Shown in pieces: positions 18,262 through 25,930 of a stretch of DNA of 35,437 nucleotides (position 1 is its first letter; every line of letters starts with the position of its first letter). Source of the DNA: Chloroflexota bacterium (GTDB lineage: Bacteria; Chloroflexota; UBA6077; FW602-bin22; JACPRP01). The notes beneath the pieces were generated by a model. That model ran no database searches. It worked only from the letters and a program-made list of their open reading frames with translations, and had not been told where the DNA came from. Location: positions 1 through 35,437 of the forward strand of contig JACPRP010000036.1 in NCBI GenBank assembly GCA_016189905.1, read 5' to 3'. The translations under genes were made by a program, and so were the position numbers.

Positions 18262-19683
18262 TTGTTACATCGTCGTGGTCGCCTGCTTCCGATTGGAATC
18301 CTTGTCATACTGGACGCGGTTCTCATCAGCGTGAGCTTCGCGCTATCCTGGTGGATTCGTTACGAGCTACAGCTTGGGCGGGAGGTTGCCGAAGAGAACT
18401 ACGTCGGCTTCGACGCCTATCTGCTCATCCATTTGTCCTTGGTTGGCATTCTGTTATTTGTCTTCACCGTTCAGGGCCTTTATGATTCCAGATCGAGGAC
18501 GTCGTGGATGGATGCTGTGGGTGTGATTCTCAGTAGCACCACCATCGGCGTGGCGATCATGATCGTCGTCGTCTTCGGCCTGAGGCCGTATGCCTATTCG
18601 CGCCTGATCTTCCTGTATGCCTGGCTGCTCGTGGTCGTGCTGCTTTCCTTGATGCGCCTGGCAGAGATGCAGACCCGTGCGGTACTGCGCAAGCGTGGCA
18701 TCGGTCTCGAGCGGGTGCTTGTCGTCGGCGCCGGATCTCAAGGCATGCTGATTATGCAGAACATCGTGGCCCATCCGGAGCTTGGCTATAATGTAGTCGG
18801 ATTCGCGGACGAAGAACGCGACGAGGACCTCGGACGCTTTAAGGCCCTGGGTCGTCTGGACGATGTGCCGCGCATCGTGCGCACCACCGACGTCGACCTG
18901 GTCATCATTGCCCTGCCTTCGACTTCTCACCAGCGGGTTGTCGAGATAATGATGCAGTGCGAGCGGCACAACGTGAGCTTCAGGATCGTGCCCGATTTCT
19001 ACGAGCTGAGCCTCAGCAAGGTCGACATCAACGAAATCAATGGCATCCCGCTGATAGGGTTAAGAGAGGTGTCTATCCGGGGCTGGAACGTCTTTCTCAA
19101 GCGCCTGCTGGATGTGGCGTGTTCGGCGGCGATCCTGGTCGCACTTTCGCCACTGCTGTTGCTGATCGGCATCGCCATCAAGCTCGATTCACCAGGCCCC
19201 ACGCTTTACACGCAAACCCGTGTTGGCCGGGGTGGTCGCCATTTCGTTTTCTATAAGTTCCGCTCGATGAGGGTGGGAGCGGATAAGGAGAAGGTCGAAT
19301 TAAGCTCACTCAACGAAGCCTCTGGCCCACTCTTTAAGATCAAAAGGGACCCGAGGCTGACGCGTGTCGGGAAGGTGCTGCGCCGTCTCAGCCTTGACGA
19401 GTTCCCGCAGTTCTATAACGTGCTGATCGGCGATATGAGCCTGGTGGGTCCACGTCCCCCTCTTCCAGACGAGGTCGCGAAGTATGACGAATGGCATCAT
19501 AAGAGGCTGGAAATATCGCCCGGTCTGACGGGTCTCTGGCAGGTTAGTGGACGCAGCAACCTGCTATTTGACGAGATGGTGCTGCTCGATATATGGTATA
19601 TCGAAAACTGGTCGCTAGGCCTGGACCTGAAGATAATGCTCCGCACAATTCCAGCAGTTCTTCTAGCGAGGGGGGCGTACTGA
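18262..19683 (+). CDS. Polyprenyl-phosphate sugar-1-phosphate transferase (EPS initiating enzyme)
   Basis: The protein starts EPS synthesis by placing a sugar-1-phosphate on undecaprenyl phosphate at the inner membrane. About 473 residues: four to five N-terminal transmembrane helices (about 10-130), a Rossmann-like CoA_binding_3 domain (about 140-260, VLVVGAGSQGMLI), then a membrane re-entrant helix and the bacterial sugar-transferase core. That core has KRLLDVACSAA, a PGPTLYTQTRVGRGG run, KFRSM, RLSLDEFPQ, DMSLVGPRPP and PGLTGLWQVSGR. This is the WcaJ/CpsE-type layout (glucose or galactose-1-phosphate). The TTG at 18262 is preferred over 18256 because AGGGAGG (18248-18254) is seven bases from it but only one from the other. 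Confidence 0.93.
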   Translation: MLHRRGRLLPIGILVILDAVLISVSFALSWWIRYELQLGREVAEENYVGFDAYLLIHLSLVGILLFVFTVQGLYDSRSRTSWMDAVGVILSSTTIGVAIMIVVVFGLRPYAYSRLIFLYAWLLVVVLLSLMRLAEMQTRAVLRKRGIGLERVLVVGAGSQGMLIMQNIVAHPELGYNVVGFADEERDEDLGRFKALGRLDDVPRIVRTTDVDLVIIALPSTSHQRVVEIMMQCERHNVSFRIVPDFYELSLSKVDINEINGIPLIGLREVSIRGWNVFLKRLLDVACSAAILVALSPLLLLIGIAIKLDSPGPTLYTQTRVGRGGRHFVFYKFRSMRVGADKEKVELSSLNEASGPLFKIKRDPRLTRVGKVLRRLSLDEFPQFYNVLIGDMSLVGPRPPLPDEVAKYDEWHHKRLEISPGLTGLWQVSGRSNLLFDEMVLLDIWYIENWSLGLDLKIMLRTIPAVLLARGAY

Positions 19684-19729
19684 GCTTGAATCGGCAAACA
19701 GTGCTCGCCACGAGGGGGATTAGATACCG

Positions 19730-20839
19730 GTGAAAGTAGCTATGACCTGCTCCTGGCTCAATCAGTACGGTGGCGCCGAGCGCGTCCTCGAATATCTGCA
19801 CGAGATCTATCCTGATGCGCCGATATACACTTCGATCTATATGCCTGAAGCGATGCCGTCTTTTTATCGCCAATGGGATATTCGCACGAGTTTCATGGAC
19901 CGCCTGCCGTTCGTCAAGAAGCACCACCAGGCGTTTCTGGGGCTTTACCCGCTGGCTTTCGAACAGTTCGATCTCAGCGAATACGATGTGGTGATCAGCA
20001 ACAGCAGCGCCTACTGCCACGGGGTCATAACCAAGCCCGAAACCCTGCACCTCTGTTATTGCCTGACGCCGGCGCGCTTTCTTTGGAATTATCATGAGTA
20101 CATAAGAAGAGAGAACATCAGCGCACCGGCCAAGATGTTGTTGCCCCTTGTCCTCAATTACTTGCGGTACTGGGATTCTCAGGCGGCCAGCCGTGTCGAC
20201 GAGTTTGTGGCGATATCAAAGGCGGTGTCCAGGCGCATAGCGAAGCACTACCGTCGCGAAGCGGCGATCATCTATCCGCCGATCGACGCCTCACAGTTTA
20301 CGCCGAAGAGCCGCGACGATATCGGCGATTTCTTCTTGTTGATCTCGCGCCTCATTCCGTACAAGCGCATCGATCTGGCGGTAGAGGCTTTCAATCGACT
20401 GGGGATGCCGCTGAAGATCGTTGGGAGCGGGCGGTACCGCACGTTCCTGGAAAGAATCGCCAAGCCCAACGTCGAGTTTCTCGGCCGGGTCGCCGATAAC
20501 GAGATCAAAGAGCTGTATTCGAACTGCAGGGCGTTTATCTTCCCGGGCGAGGAGGACTTTGGGCTCACGCCATTAGAGGCCCAGGCCTCGGCTCGACCGG
20601 TGATCGCTTTTGCTGGCGGCGGAGCGCTCGAGACCGTCGTCGAAGGTGAGACCGGGGCGTTTTTCCGCAAGCCGACGGCAGAGTCGTTGGCCGCCACGGT
20701 GGAGGCGTTTGACCACCGCCAGTTTGACCCGGTGGCTATCCGTAAGCACGCCGAACGATTCGACGTTTCCTCATTTAAGTCCGGCCTGGCGGAGTTTGTC
20801 GAACGGAAGTGGCACGAATATCGCGAGCGAGTGGGCTAG
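19730..20839 (+). CDS. Glycosyltransferase, GT4 family (WbaZ-like)
   Basis: This 369-residue GT-B enzyme starts at GTG 19730. It opens MKVAMTCSWLNQYGGAERVLE, has the TPARFLWNYHEY acceptor region, SRLIPYKRIDLAVEAF, and EX7E in EEDFGLTPLEAQASARP followed by FAGGGALETV. The TPARFLWN and EEDFG elements are those of the WbaZ/mannosyl-transferase branch that extends lipid-linked oligosaccharides early, consistent with a place directly after the initiating transferase. Donor identity is inferred only. The 46-bp gap before it lacks a terminator. The last bases run to TAG 20839, two bases before the methyltransferase start. Confidence 0.88.
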   Translation: MKVAMTCSWLNQYGGAERVLEYLHEIYPDAPIYTSIYMPEAMPSFYRQWDIRTSFMDRLPFVKKHHQAFLGLYPLAFEQFDLSEYDVVISNSSAYCHGVITKPETLHLCYCLTPARFLWNYHEYIRRENISAPAKMLLPLVLNYLRYWDSQAASRVDEFVAISKAVSRRIAKHYRREAAIIYPPIDASQFTPKSRDDIGDFFLLISRLIPYKRIDLAVEAFNRLGMPLKIVGSGRYRTFLERIAKPNVEFLGRVADNEIKELYSNCRAFIFPGEEDFGLTPLEAQASARPVIAFAGGGALETVVEGETGAFFRKPTAESLAATVEAFDHRQFDPVAIRKHAERFDVSSFKSGLAEFVERKWHEYRERVG

Positions 20840-20841
20840 CC

Positions 20842-21765
20842 GTGGCGGAGTTGCAATCATCTTTGTTCTGTTGTCCGGTATGCCATAGCGCGGTGCTCGA
20901 GTCGCCGGTGGCACTGATTTGCTCCGATTGCGGGAAGGCGTATCCGCTGGTCGATGGTATCCCCTGCTTCGGCGATAGCGACACCTTTTATGAGGGTAGA
21001 TGGGCTCAGCCAGATTCTTCGGCTGGCTCGTTGCGCAACCGTCTGGTCAAGAAAGAGAGGTTCTTTGTAAATGGACTGCGTGGCCGCAGGGGCCGTATAC
21101 TCGATCTCGGCTGTGGGGGTGGCTGGCGGCTATTTGCCACCGTGGGCCATTCGGTTGGCATAGACATATCGCTCGCGTCGCTGCAGAGCGCGAGACGGCT
21201 TTACGATCAGGTGGCTCAGGCGCGGCTGACCGCGTTTCCGTTCGCCGACGAGAGCTTTGATTTTGTGGTCAGCTCCGACGTGCTCGGGCACATCCCGCTT
21301 ACAGAGAAGGACGCTACCCTAAGCGAAATATATCGCGTTTTGAAGCCGGGGGGATTGACGTGGCATTATGTCGAGGCGGATGGCGACGATCCGTTGATGC
21401 GGTTCGCGAAGGGCTACCCGGAACTTTACACCCGGCATATCGTCGAGCCCGAAGGCCACATCGGCCTCGAGCCCGCTGGGAGCGCTGCCGCGCGCTTTGA
21501 GAGGGCTGGATTCCGAATAGCTGGCCAGGTGCCGTGTTATAGAGGGCTCACTTATGTCGGACGCTTCGTGCAATACTTTGATAACGGCTTCAAGGAGCGG
21601 TCGCTGTTTATCAGGCTGCTCGTTTTGAGTTGCAAACTGGCTACCATTGCAGGGCCCATTGAGCTGGCCGCGAATCTGGGGATGAGCTTTCTGATCGAGC
21701 TTGGCGACCGCATCCTGCCCGAGCGCTGGGCTGGAGGCCTGTTGATTTGCTGTGAGAAGCCGTAG
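20842..21765 (+). CDS. SAM-dependent methyltransferase with N-terminal zinc ribbon
   Basis: About 307 residues. The N-terminus is a Trm112-like zinc ribbon with CPVC (11-14) and CSDC (27-30) followed by GKAYPLVDGIP. A class I methyltransferase follows: motif I ILDLGCGGG (86-94), the acidic IDISLASL, FADESFDFVVSSDVLGHI (motif IV) and VLKPGG. In a polysaccharide operon this most likely methylates a sugar of the repeat unit or caps the chain; that is inference. I use GTG 20842, two bases after the previous stop, since an ATG at 20809 would overlap the neighbour by 31 bp and add residues with no family similarity. Neither has a good Shine-Dalgarno. Confidence 0.85.
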   Translation: MAELQSSLFCCPVCHSAVLESPVALICSDCGKAYPLVDGIPCFGDSDTFYEGRWAQPDSSAGSLRNRLVKKERFFVNGLRGRRGRILDLGCGGGWRLFATVGHSVGIDISLASLQSARRLYDQVAQARLTAFPFADESFDFVVSSDVLGHIPLTEKDATLSEIYRVLKPGGLTWHYVEADGDDPLMRFAKGYPELYTRHIVEPEGHIGLEPAGSAAARFERAGFRIAGQVPCYRGLTYVGRFVQYFDNGFKERSLFIRLLVLSCKLATIAGPIELAANLGMSFLIELGDRILPERWAGGLLICCEKP

Positions 21766-21806
21766 ATGTCTACGGTTGGAAAACGCTTCTGGTGGAGGGG
21801 GCAAAG

Positions 21807-22478
21807 GTGGAATTAAGGGAATACTGGGATATATTGAGGCGACGGGCCTGGCTGGTGATCGGTCTTACGCTGTTGGCATTGATCGCTAGCCTGACTGCCA
21901 CGGTCAGCTTCGCTGCGCCACATAAAGCGACGATGCGGCTCACGGTCAAGCCGCAAGCGGATTCGCGCTCGAACTTCTACTATTCCTACGATGAGTATTA
22001 CGCCTACGTGTCCTCGGAGTACCTCATCGACGACCTGATCGAGATTATTGAGAGTCCGTCGTTCAGAGAGGAATTGGTCAGGAGATTGGAGGGCAAAGTG
22101 GCGAGCTTGCCGGACAAGGCGATCGAGGGCAAGAAGGCGCACCGTGTGCTCACGATCAACGTGGTTACCGGCTCCAAGGACTCCGCCAGGCTGGTGGCCG
22201 AAACGATCGGCGCCCTCCTGACAGACCCCTCCGCGAAGTATTACAGCGATTTGAGCTGGCAGAATCCGACCGTGACCATCGTCGATCCTCCCAATGTGGT
22301 GCAATTGGGCGAGGGTAGAAAATATCTCGACATCGGCCTGCGAGCGGTCCTGGGGCTCATCGCCGCCGTCGGCCTGGCCTTCCTGCTCGACTACCTGGAC
22401 GGGACGATCACCGGCGCGCAGCGGGTGGAGATGCTTATTGGGCTTCCTGTTCTTGGGGAGATCCCGCGCAGAGAGTAG
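21807..22478 (+). CDS. Wzz/YveK-type chain-length regulator without kinase domain
   Basis: About 223 residues: a short cytoplasmic N-terminus (ELREYWDILRRR), transmembrane helix 1 (about 13-36), an extracytoplasmic alpha/beta segment, then transmembrane helix 2 (about 175-198) and a brief cytosolic tail ending near LPVLGEIPRRE. This is the polysaccharide co-polymerase fold (Wzz, and the N-terminal half of Wzc/CapA). No Walker A or tyrosine-rich tail follows, so any BY-kinase partner must be encoded elsewhere. GTG 21807 is chosen because GGAGGGG is six bases upstream; GTG 21792 overlaps that site. It is the last EPS gene and converges on a minus-strand gene. Confidence 0.87.
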   Translation: MELREYWDILRRRAWLVIGLTLLALIASLTATVSFAAPHKATMRLTVKPQADSRSNFYYSYDEYYAYVSSEYLIDDLIEIIESPSFREELVRRLEGKVASLPDKAIEGKKAHRVLTINVVTGSKDSARLVAETIGALLTDPSAKYYSDLSWQNPTVTIVDPPNVVQLGEGRKYLDIGLRAVLGLIAAVGLAFLLDYLDGTITGAQRVEMLIGLPVLGEIPRRE

Positions 22479-22501
22479 TCGTTGGTCAGATAGGTGGTAC
22501 G

Positions 22502-22723
22502 TCAGCGTCTGCCGTTCGATTGCGACTTGTGAAACTTGCTGGCCTCGGCGATCACCGAAGCAAACTCTTCGAATGTCTCGTGGTCTATCGCGATCGTGGC
22601 GCCGTTCAGATTGAAGCTGATGATGTAAACGCCATCCTCGACGTCATCCCAGATCTCGAAGTTCTCGCTCGAAGCGATTGTCGGGTACTGTTCCTGTGCC
22701 GGATATTCTTGTTCCCTCGCCAT
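22502..22723 (-). CDS. Small protein of unknown function
   Basis: A 73-residue protein with ATG 22723 and an AAAGGG stretch about eight bases upstream. The N-terminus is Glu/Gln-rich. The centre (about 22-50) reads like alternating beta strands (FEIWDDVEDGVYIISFNLNG), followed by an acidic helix (HETFEEFASVIAEASKF) and a basic tail. I do not recognise the family. Its compositional regularity and ribosome-binding site make it a likely real gene. It lies 90 bp downstream of the MFS gene on the same strand, so it is probably co-transcribed, and 23 bp from the convergent Wzz-like gene. Confidence 0.65.
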   Translation of the reverse strand: MAREQEYPAQEQYPTIASSENFEIWDDVEDGVYIISFNLNGATIAIDHETFEEFASVIAEASKFHKSQSNGRR

Positions 22724-22813
22724 CGTTCAGCCCTTTCTTGGAGTACTCCGGGCGAGCCCGTCTCGCCAAAGTCATTCTCTTTAGCTAGCAAGTTCAATGC
22801 CACGTCTCTTTTC

Positions 22814-24085
22814 TCATTTTTCATATTGGCGCATCTTGAGCGGGCGCAGGGTAAGAGAGGACAAGGAGCCCACGGCGGCCGTGGCGGCAGCCAGAAGAAA
22901 AGTGAGCACGAACGAGCCGGTGGCGTCGGCGATTCTACCCGCGAGAAATGGGGCGAGCACCTGGCCGATGGCGAAGAAGAGGGTGACAGAGCCGAGGACC
23001 GCTGGCGCTAGCCTCGAACCACCATAATCGCCGCTGGCCGCCGAGATGATCGCGGGAATGCTCCAGGCCGTCAGGCCGAAGAGGATCGCCGACGTGTAGA
23101 AGCCGGTCATATTCTGGAAGACCGCGAAGGTCGTGTAGGAGATGGCTTGTAGGAGGAACACGGCGGCGAGGCCATACTTTCTTCCCCACCTGTCGGAGAC
23201 CGCTCCCCAGATCGAGCCGCTCACGATGCTAATCAGCCCTACCAAGGCCCACAGACCGCCGGCCGTGGCATTGCTCAGGCCGCCTTCCTTCGTCAGATAG
23301 GCCGCGAAGAACGTGCTATACAGCACATACGAAAAGCCAAAGAGAAAATATATGAATGACAGGTGCCAGAAAACCGGCATCCCATAGATCAGCTTGATGC
23401 TGGCGAGAGGGCTGGAATTGTTCACGGAGGTTGGGGTGGGAGCCTGGAGTGGCTGCGTCTCGCCAATTGGCGTGAGGCCGATGTCGGACGGCCGGTCGCG
23501 TAGCAAGAAGACGGCGATCACAGCGAAGAAGGTGGCGAGCCCGCCCACGAGATACCAGGCGTAACGCCAGCCATCAGAGCCATTGCTGACGATGACTGCC
23601 GGAAGCACCATTCCTGAGATGACCAGTCCGAGCCCCGATCCCCCTGACGCGATACCGCTGGCCATGCCGCGTCTATTGCTTGCGAACCAGGCTGCGGTCA
23701 GCGCCATAACCGGCACGTTGCTGCCGCCGCTGCCCATCCCCGTGAGCGTCTGGGTTATCAACGCCGTAGAGGCATCAGGGGCCAGGCCGGTCCCGATCAT
23801 CCCGACGCCGGCCAGCAATAGGCAGGCGCTGACGATGACGCGGGACCCGAACCTCGCGGCGATAACGCTGGCGATCACGGTGAGTGCGAGGTAACCGAAG
23901 AAACTAAACGAAGCGAGCCAGCCTGATTGCTCGTAGGTCAGGCTGAGCCCTACCTTCATCGACGGCAGGATGACCGTATAGGCAAAGCGGCCGAGGCCGA
24001 TAGCGCCGAGCACAACCAGCATGCTGCTGAAAAGGACGACATATCCATAGTGCAAGCCCCGCCGCTTTGCCCCAACTGATTCCAT
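22814..24085 (-). CDS. MFS transporter, YbfB/MFS_4-like
   Basis: The 423-residue protein has twelve hydrophobic helices in two sixes with a cytoplasmic loop around residues 205-225, the Major Facilitator pattern. The first helices read LGRFAYTVILPSMKVGLSL and WLASFSFFGYLAL, typical of the YbfB-type MFS_4 group. The second half has AVSDRWGRKYGLA, a clear version of the MFS loop motif between helices. Substrates of this group are mostly unknown; small organic acids or drugs are possible. The ATG at 24085 has GAGGG about ten bases upstream. It is divergent from rlmB with a 207-bp spacer and downstream carries a small unknown gene. Confidence 0.85.
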   Translation of the reverse strand: MESVGAKRRGLHYGYVVLFSSMLVVLGAIGLGRFAYTVILPSMKVGLSLTYEQSGWLASFSFFGYLALTVIASVIAARFGSRVIVSACLLLAGVGMIGTGLAPDASTALITQTLTGMGSGGSNVPVMALTAAWFASNRRGMASGIASGGSGLGLVISGMVLPAVIVSNGSDGWRYAWYLVGGLATFFAVIAVFLLRDRPSDIGLTPIGETQPLQAPTPTSVNNSSPLASIKLIYGMPVFWHLSFIYFLFGFSYVLYSTFFAAYLTKEGGLSNATAGGLWALVGLISIVSGSIWGAVSDRWGRKYGLAAVFLLQAISYTTFAVFQNMTGFYTSAILFGLTAWSIPAIISAASGDYGGSRLAPAVLGSVTLFFAIGQVLAPFLAGRIADATGSFVLTFLLAAATAAVGSLSSLTLRPLKMRQYEK

Positions 24086-24215
24086 GGATGGTGATCCCTC
24101 TTGAGAACGTTGTTAGGCTATCGTGTGCCAGCATTCTAGCAGGTTGCTGCGCGGCGCACAAGGACGCTGCGCAGAAAGTAGTGTACGCGAAAACTCGGAA
24201 ATTCAATGGCGCTGA

Positions 24216-24244
24216 TTGCGATGGGGGCGGGGATGTGCTATGTT
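24216..24244 (+). promoter_or_regulatory. Possible promoter for the rRNA methyltransferase
   Basis: TTGCGA (24216-24221), a 17-base spacer and TATGTT (24239-24244) match the sigma70 hexamers four out of six each, 48 bp before the rlmB start. Confidence 0.35.
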
Positions 24245-24292
24245 AGTTAAGGCTGTAGCTGGTAAAGTTCAATTCAGGGGTTACGACATGGG

Positions 24293-25039
24293 GTGATCTG
24301 GGGGCGAAACTCGGTGCATGAGGCTTTGCGGGCTGGGCGGGATGTGAAGCGCATCGTGCTGGCTGAGGGCATACATCTCTCGGGTGTGCTCGCCGATATC
24401 GTGACGCTGGCGCGGAAGCAGGGTGTTTCGGTGCAACGGCTGGAGCGGCGGGCTATCGATCGAATCGCCAAAACAGACAGGCATCAGGGGGTGGTGGCGG
24501 AGGTCTCCGAGTTCGACTATGCCACGGTGGACGAGATTCTCGACGCTGCCCGTGGGCGCGGCGAGGACCCGTTTATCCTGATACTCGATACGCTGCAGGA
24601 CCCCCAGAACCTCGGCACGCTGATCCGTACGGCGGAGGCGGTGGGGGTACACGGGGTGATCGTTCCGAGGCATCACGCGGTCGGGGTGACCCCGGCGGTT
24701 GCTAAGGCCTCGGCAGGCGCCGTTTCACATCTGCTCATCGCCCAGGTGGCTAACCTGGCTCGGACCATCGAGGAGCTCGAGGGGCGCGGGGTGTGGGTCG
24801 TAGGCATCGACGTCACCGGCGAGCGCGCTTACGACGAGGTTGACCTGAACATGCCGCTGGCGCTGGTCGTCGGCGCCGAGGGAAAGGGAATTGGCCGCCT
24901 GGTCAAGGAGAAATGCGATCTGCTGGTCAAAATCCCGATGCGCGGCCATGTCGCCAGTCTGAACGCGGCGGCTGCCGGCTCGATAGTGCTCTACAACGCG
25001 TGGCGCCAGCGGGGGCGGGAGAAGAGGCGCTCGTCGTGA
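24293..25039 (+). CDS. rlmB: RlmB/TrmH-family 23S rRNA 2'-O-ribose methyltransferase
   Basis: This SpoU-class methyltransferase, whose RlmB members modify G2251 of 23S rRNA, has 248 residues. The N-terminal substrate-binding domain (IWGRNSVHEALRAG at 2-15, then RQGVVAEVSEF-like HQGVV) is followed by the knotted SPOUT domain. SPOUT motifs seen are DTLQDPQNLGTLIRTAEAVG (motif 1, with the catalytic Arg), VVGAEGKGIGRLV (motif 2) and KIPMRGHVASLNAAAAGSIVLY (motif 3). The start is GTG 24293. An ATG at 24288 is better spaced from AGGGG (24276-24280) but hits a stop after two codons, so one lost base could have shifted the original start. The catalytic core is intact. Confidence 0.9.
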   Translation: MIWGRNSVHEALRAGRDVKRIVLAEGIHLSGVLADIVTLARKQGVSVQRLERRAIDRIAKTDRHQGVVAEVSEFDYATVDEILDAARGRGEDPFILILDTLQDPQNLGTLIRTAEAVGVHGVIVPRHHAVGVTPAVAKASAGAVSHLLIAQVANLARTIEELEGRGVWVVGIDVTGERAYDEVDLNMPLALVVGAEGKGIGRLVKEKCDLLVKIPMRGHVASLNAAAAGSIVLYNAWRQRGREKRRSS

Positions 25040-25392
25040 TCGTCGTTCCATATTGACCCCCTATTCAGGCGCTGTTAGTTCGTCGGCGGGACTGCGGCGC
25101 GGCAGCCGGAATAGCTACTCTTTATGTCAATCCTGTCACTCGTGGGCAACGTCGCTGGAACGAGTGATCGTGACCCTCACAGCGATTTGCGTTGGTTTTG
25201 CGCATTTTTGCGAAGGACTGATTTTTTGTGAAGGACTGTAGGACTTCCTTGAAACGTTGGAGCTACGCGCTTTTCTCCTATAGCGGCCTGCGCGCAGGCA
25301 TCGAATGTCAGCAACGCCGAGGATTATCAAGTACACGGTAGTGAAGTGAGGCTGAGGAAACAGATGAGCGATAGATCACAATCGGAGGGTGG
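25040..25392. other. Non-coding stretch between rlmB and a pseudogene
   Basis: This 353-bp region has no convincing gene. It contains an imperfect 16-bp direct repeat (25205-25220 and 25223-25238, one mismatch) and a perfect 14-bp palindrome GCCTGCG/CGCAGGC (25286-25299). Both are unexplained. A GGAGGGTGG ribosome-binding-like site marks its right end, in front of the broken binding-protein gene. Confidence 0.5.
25205..25238 (+). repeat. Imperfect tandem 16-bp direct repeat
   Basis: TTTTTGCGAAGGACTG and TTTTTGTGAAGGACTG lie 18 bp apart and differ by one base; the pattern suggests replication slippage in non-coding DNA. Confidence 0.7.
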
Positions 25393-25712
25393 ATGATGAA
25401 GGGAATGGGGATACTTGGGGTTCTGGTTCTGGGCGTGGGACTGAGGCCGTGCACAAGTTTATCAGCGTTGGCGGGTTTGCGGCGGCGCTGCCACCTGAGG
25501 TTCCTCAGGACAGAATCGAAAATCTGAGGAAGGTATTCCAGAAGCTCAGCGACGACAAAGATGTGCAGCAGGGGATAGAGAAGATAACTGGACTTTCGCG
25601 CCCCTTCGTGACGGGTAAAGAGCTATAGGATGATATGTTCGCGATGAAGGCGAACCAGGGGCTGGCGGGTCAACTGGACAGCATACTGGCGAAATACAAG
25701 GCGGTTCAGTAA
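25393..25712 (+). pseudogene. Remnant of a tripartite-tricarboxylate (TctC/Bug-like) binding lipoprotein
   Basis: A good ribosome-binding site (GGAGGGTGG) precedes ATG 25393, which opens a lipoprotein-like signal MMKGMGILGVLVLGVGLRPC and then runs out of frame to a stop. In the neighbouring frame, directly overlapping, is a C-terminal segment (AALPPEVPQDRIENLRKVFQ, then DKDVQQGIEKI) characteristic of Bug/TctC receptors. This is cut by an in-frame TAG (25626-25628), after which the same frame resumes (DDMFAMKANQGLAGQL) to TAA 25712. So the gene has lost roughly its central 200 codons by deletion and carries a frameshift and a nonsense codon. Family assignment rests on the C-terminal helix pattern only. 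Confidence 0.65.
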
Positions 25713-25731
25713 GGGGCCGGCCCCACAAGTA

Positions 25732-25760
25732 TTGACACTGCAAGCAAATCAATATAAGAT
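25732..25760 (+). promoter_or_regulatory. Promoter for the membrane pyrophosphatase gene
   Basis: Consensus TTGACA (25732-25737), a 17-base spacer and TAAGAT (25755-25760), with an overlapping TATAAG at 25753. It gives a leader of about 160 nt before the pyrophosphatase, including a CGTACGTACG palindrome at 25845-25854. Confidence 0.6.
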
Positions 25761-25930
25761 TGGCCAGTGGCAATGGTCAGGCTGGGCTAATCCGTTTAGC
25801 ATGATCCTGGGCCGATCCCTCGGGTAAGTTCTACATCAGTCATTCGTACGTACGTAAGCAATGCAGTCGAGTCTGCACTTGGCATTTGCCGTGTCACACA
25901 AAAAACACTACGAAGTGGAGGCTTATGCAC

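Noticed and set aside
25389..25628. A functional 79-residue gene
   Set aside because: The frame begins inside the signal sequence of another frame and ends at a stop after which the same family similarity continues, so it is better read as a pseudogene piece.
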